DNA from: an uncultured Bryobacterales bacterium | GTDB taxonomy: Bacteria > Acidobacteriota > Terriglobia > Bryobacterales > Bryobacteraceae | Length of the DNA stretch: 5,741 nt | Assembly (NCBI GenBank): GCA_937859895.1 | Contig: CALMAV010000396.1 | Span: 1-5,741, forward strand | Direction of reading: 5' to 3' | In this document: in pieces, positions 5,696 through 5,741 of the stretch | Layout of the letters: each line of letters opens with the position of its first letter | How positions within the stretch are numbered: position 1 is the first letter of the stretch | Program-made: the position numbers and the translations under genes | The notes under the pieces: model-generated | What the model was told of the DNA's origin: nothing | Database searches by the model: none | What the model saw: only the letters and a program-made list of their open reading frames with translations

Positions 5696-5717
5696 CTTTA
5701 TAATCACGTTTATAAAG
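5696..5717. promoter_or_regulatory. perfect 8+8 bp dyad overlapping a TATAAT box, possible operator
   Basis: The arms are CTTTATAA (5696-5703) and TTATAAAG (5710-5717), perfectly complementary and separated by six bases (TCACGT). The + strand contains TATAAT at 5699-5704 inside the left arm and TATAAA at 5711-5716 in the right arm. Because the dyad is AT-rich and lacks a T-tract it is unlike a terminator; its roughly one-and-a-half-turn length fits a dimeric repressor site. A decent -35 box is not evident. It lies between the operon and a possible divergent gene. Confidence 0.35.
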
Positions 5718-5727
5718 CACTCCTGAC

Positions 5728-5741
5728 ATGCGAAGACTCCT
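5728..5741 (+). CDS. possible first codons of a divergent gene (runs off the window)
   Basis: An ATG at 5728 opens a frame (MRRL and onward) that leaves the window after four full codons. It follows the dyad and TATAAT box at a distance that would suit a very short leader. No Shine-Dalgarno sequence precedes it. With so few codons this is only a position to watch. Confidence 0.15.

Larger units (their letters stand above)
5552..5741. other. intergenic region upstream of the TPR operon
   Basis: Apart from the dyad at 5696-5717, I see only an imperfect hairpin (CTTCGGCCTT at 5660-5669 against 5677-5688, seven-base loop, two bulges, no T-tract) and a TTGACA at 5640-5645 on the + strand without a matching -10. 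A 42-codon minus-strand frame (5676-5548) is Arg-rich and not protein-like. No riboswitch or tRNA is recognised. Confidence 0.4.

Noticed and set aside
5649..5702. 17-codon + strand frame from GTG after AAGGA
   Set aside because: The ribosome-like site abuts the start codon and the peptide has no distinguishing features.

Overview
The window looks like chromosomal DNA of a soil-type Acidobacteriota (Terriglobia/Koribacter-like). This is inferred from protein flavour, not from a marker gene: moderately GC-rich sequence, an N-terminal protein fragment resembling small beta-rich hypothetical proteins of that phylum, and a giant TPR lipoprotein next to a CAAX-protease-related membrane protein. 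There are no rRNA, tRNA, CRISPR, transposase or phage genes.

Layout. Two small genes run on the + strand at the left edge: the 3' part of a hypothetical gene (about 3-230, open at the window edge) and a small Cys/His-motif protein (248-559). They converge on a long minus-strand gene string that reads right to left. In transcription order the string is: a TPR-repeat lipoprotein of about 785 residues (5491-3134), a CPBP/CAAX-type intramembrane protease of 230 residues starting 3 bases after the TPR stop (3130-2438), a 92-residue protein with three predicted membrane segments (2415-2137), and a broken comM/yifB gene (2088-584). The spacings (3, 22 and 48 bases, no convincing terminator between genes) suggest one operon. 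The right edge (5552-5741) is intergenic, with a perfect 8+8 bp dyad overlapping a TATAAT box and possibly the first codons of a divergent gene.

How the genes may work together. A TPR lipoprotein of this size beside a CAAX-related protease recalls exosortase/PEP-CTERM and exopolysaccharide loci, in which PrsT-like TPR lipoproteins and TIGR03008-type proteases occur. No exosortase or sorting signal is visible here, so this is a hypothesis that needs the flanking DNA. ComM is a branch-migration helicase of natural transformation and is probably only a positional neighbour.

Most notable observations. (1) comM is frameshifted, and the lesion can be read to a few bases: a short segment is missing exactly at the boundary between the N-terminal ChlI domain and the AAA+ domain. 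(2) A 31-bp direct repeat (29/31 identical) links the inside of the first small gene to the 3' end of the second, where it is read out of frame and supplies the last residues of the second protein. (3) The right-hand intergenic region contains an operator-like dyad. I do not see a clearly new defence, mobile or RNA system.
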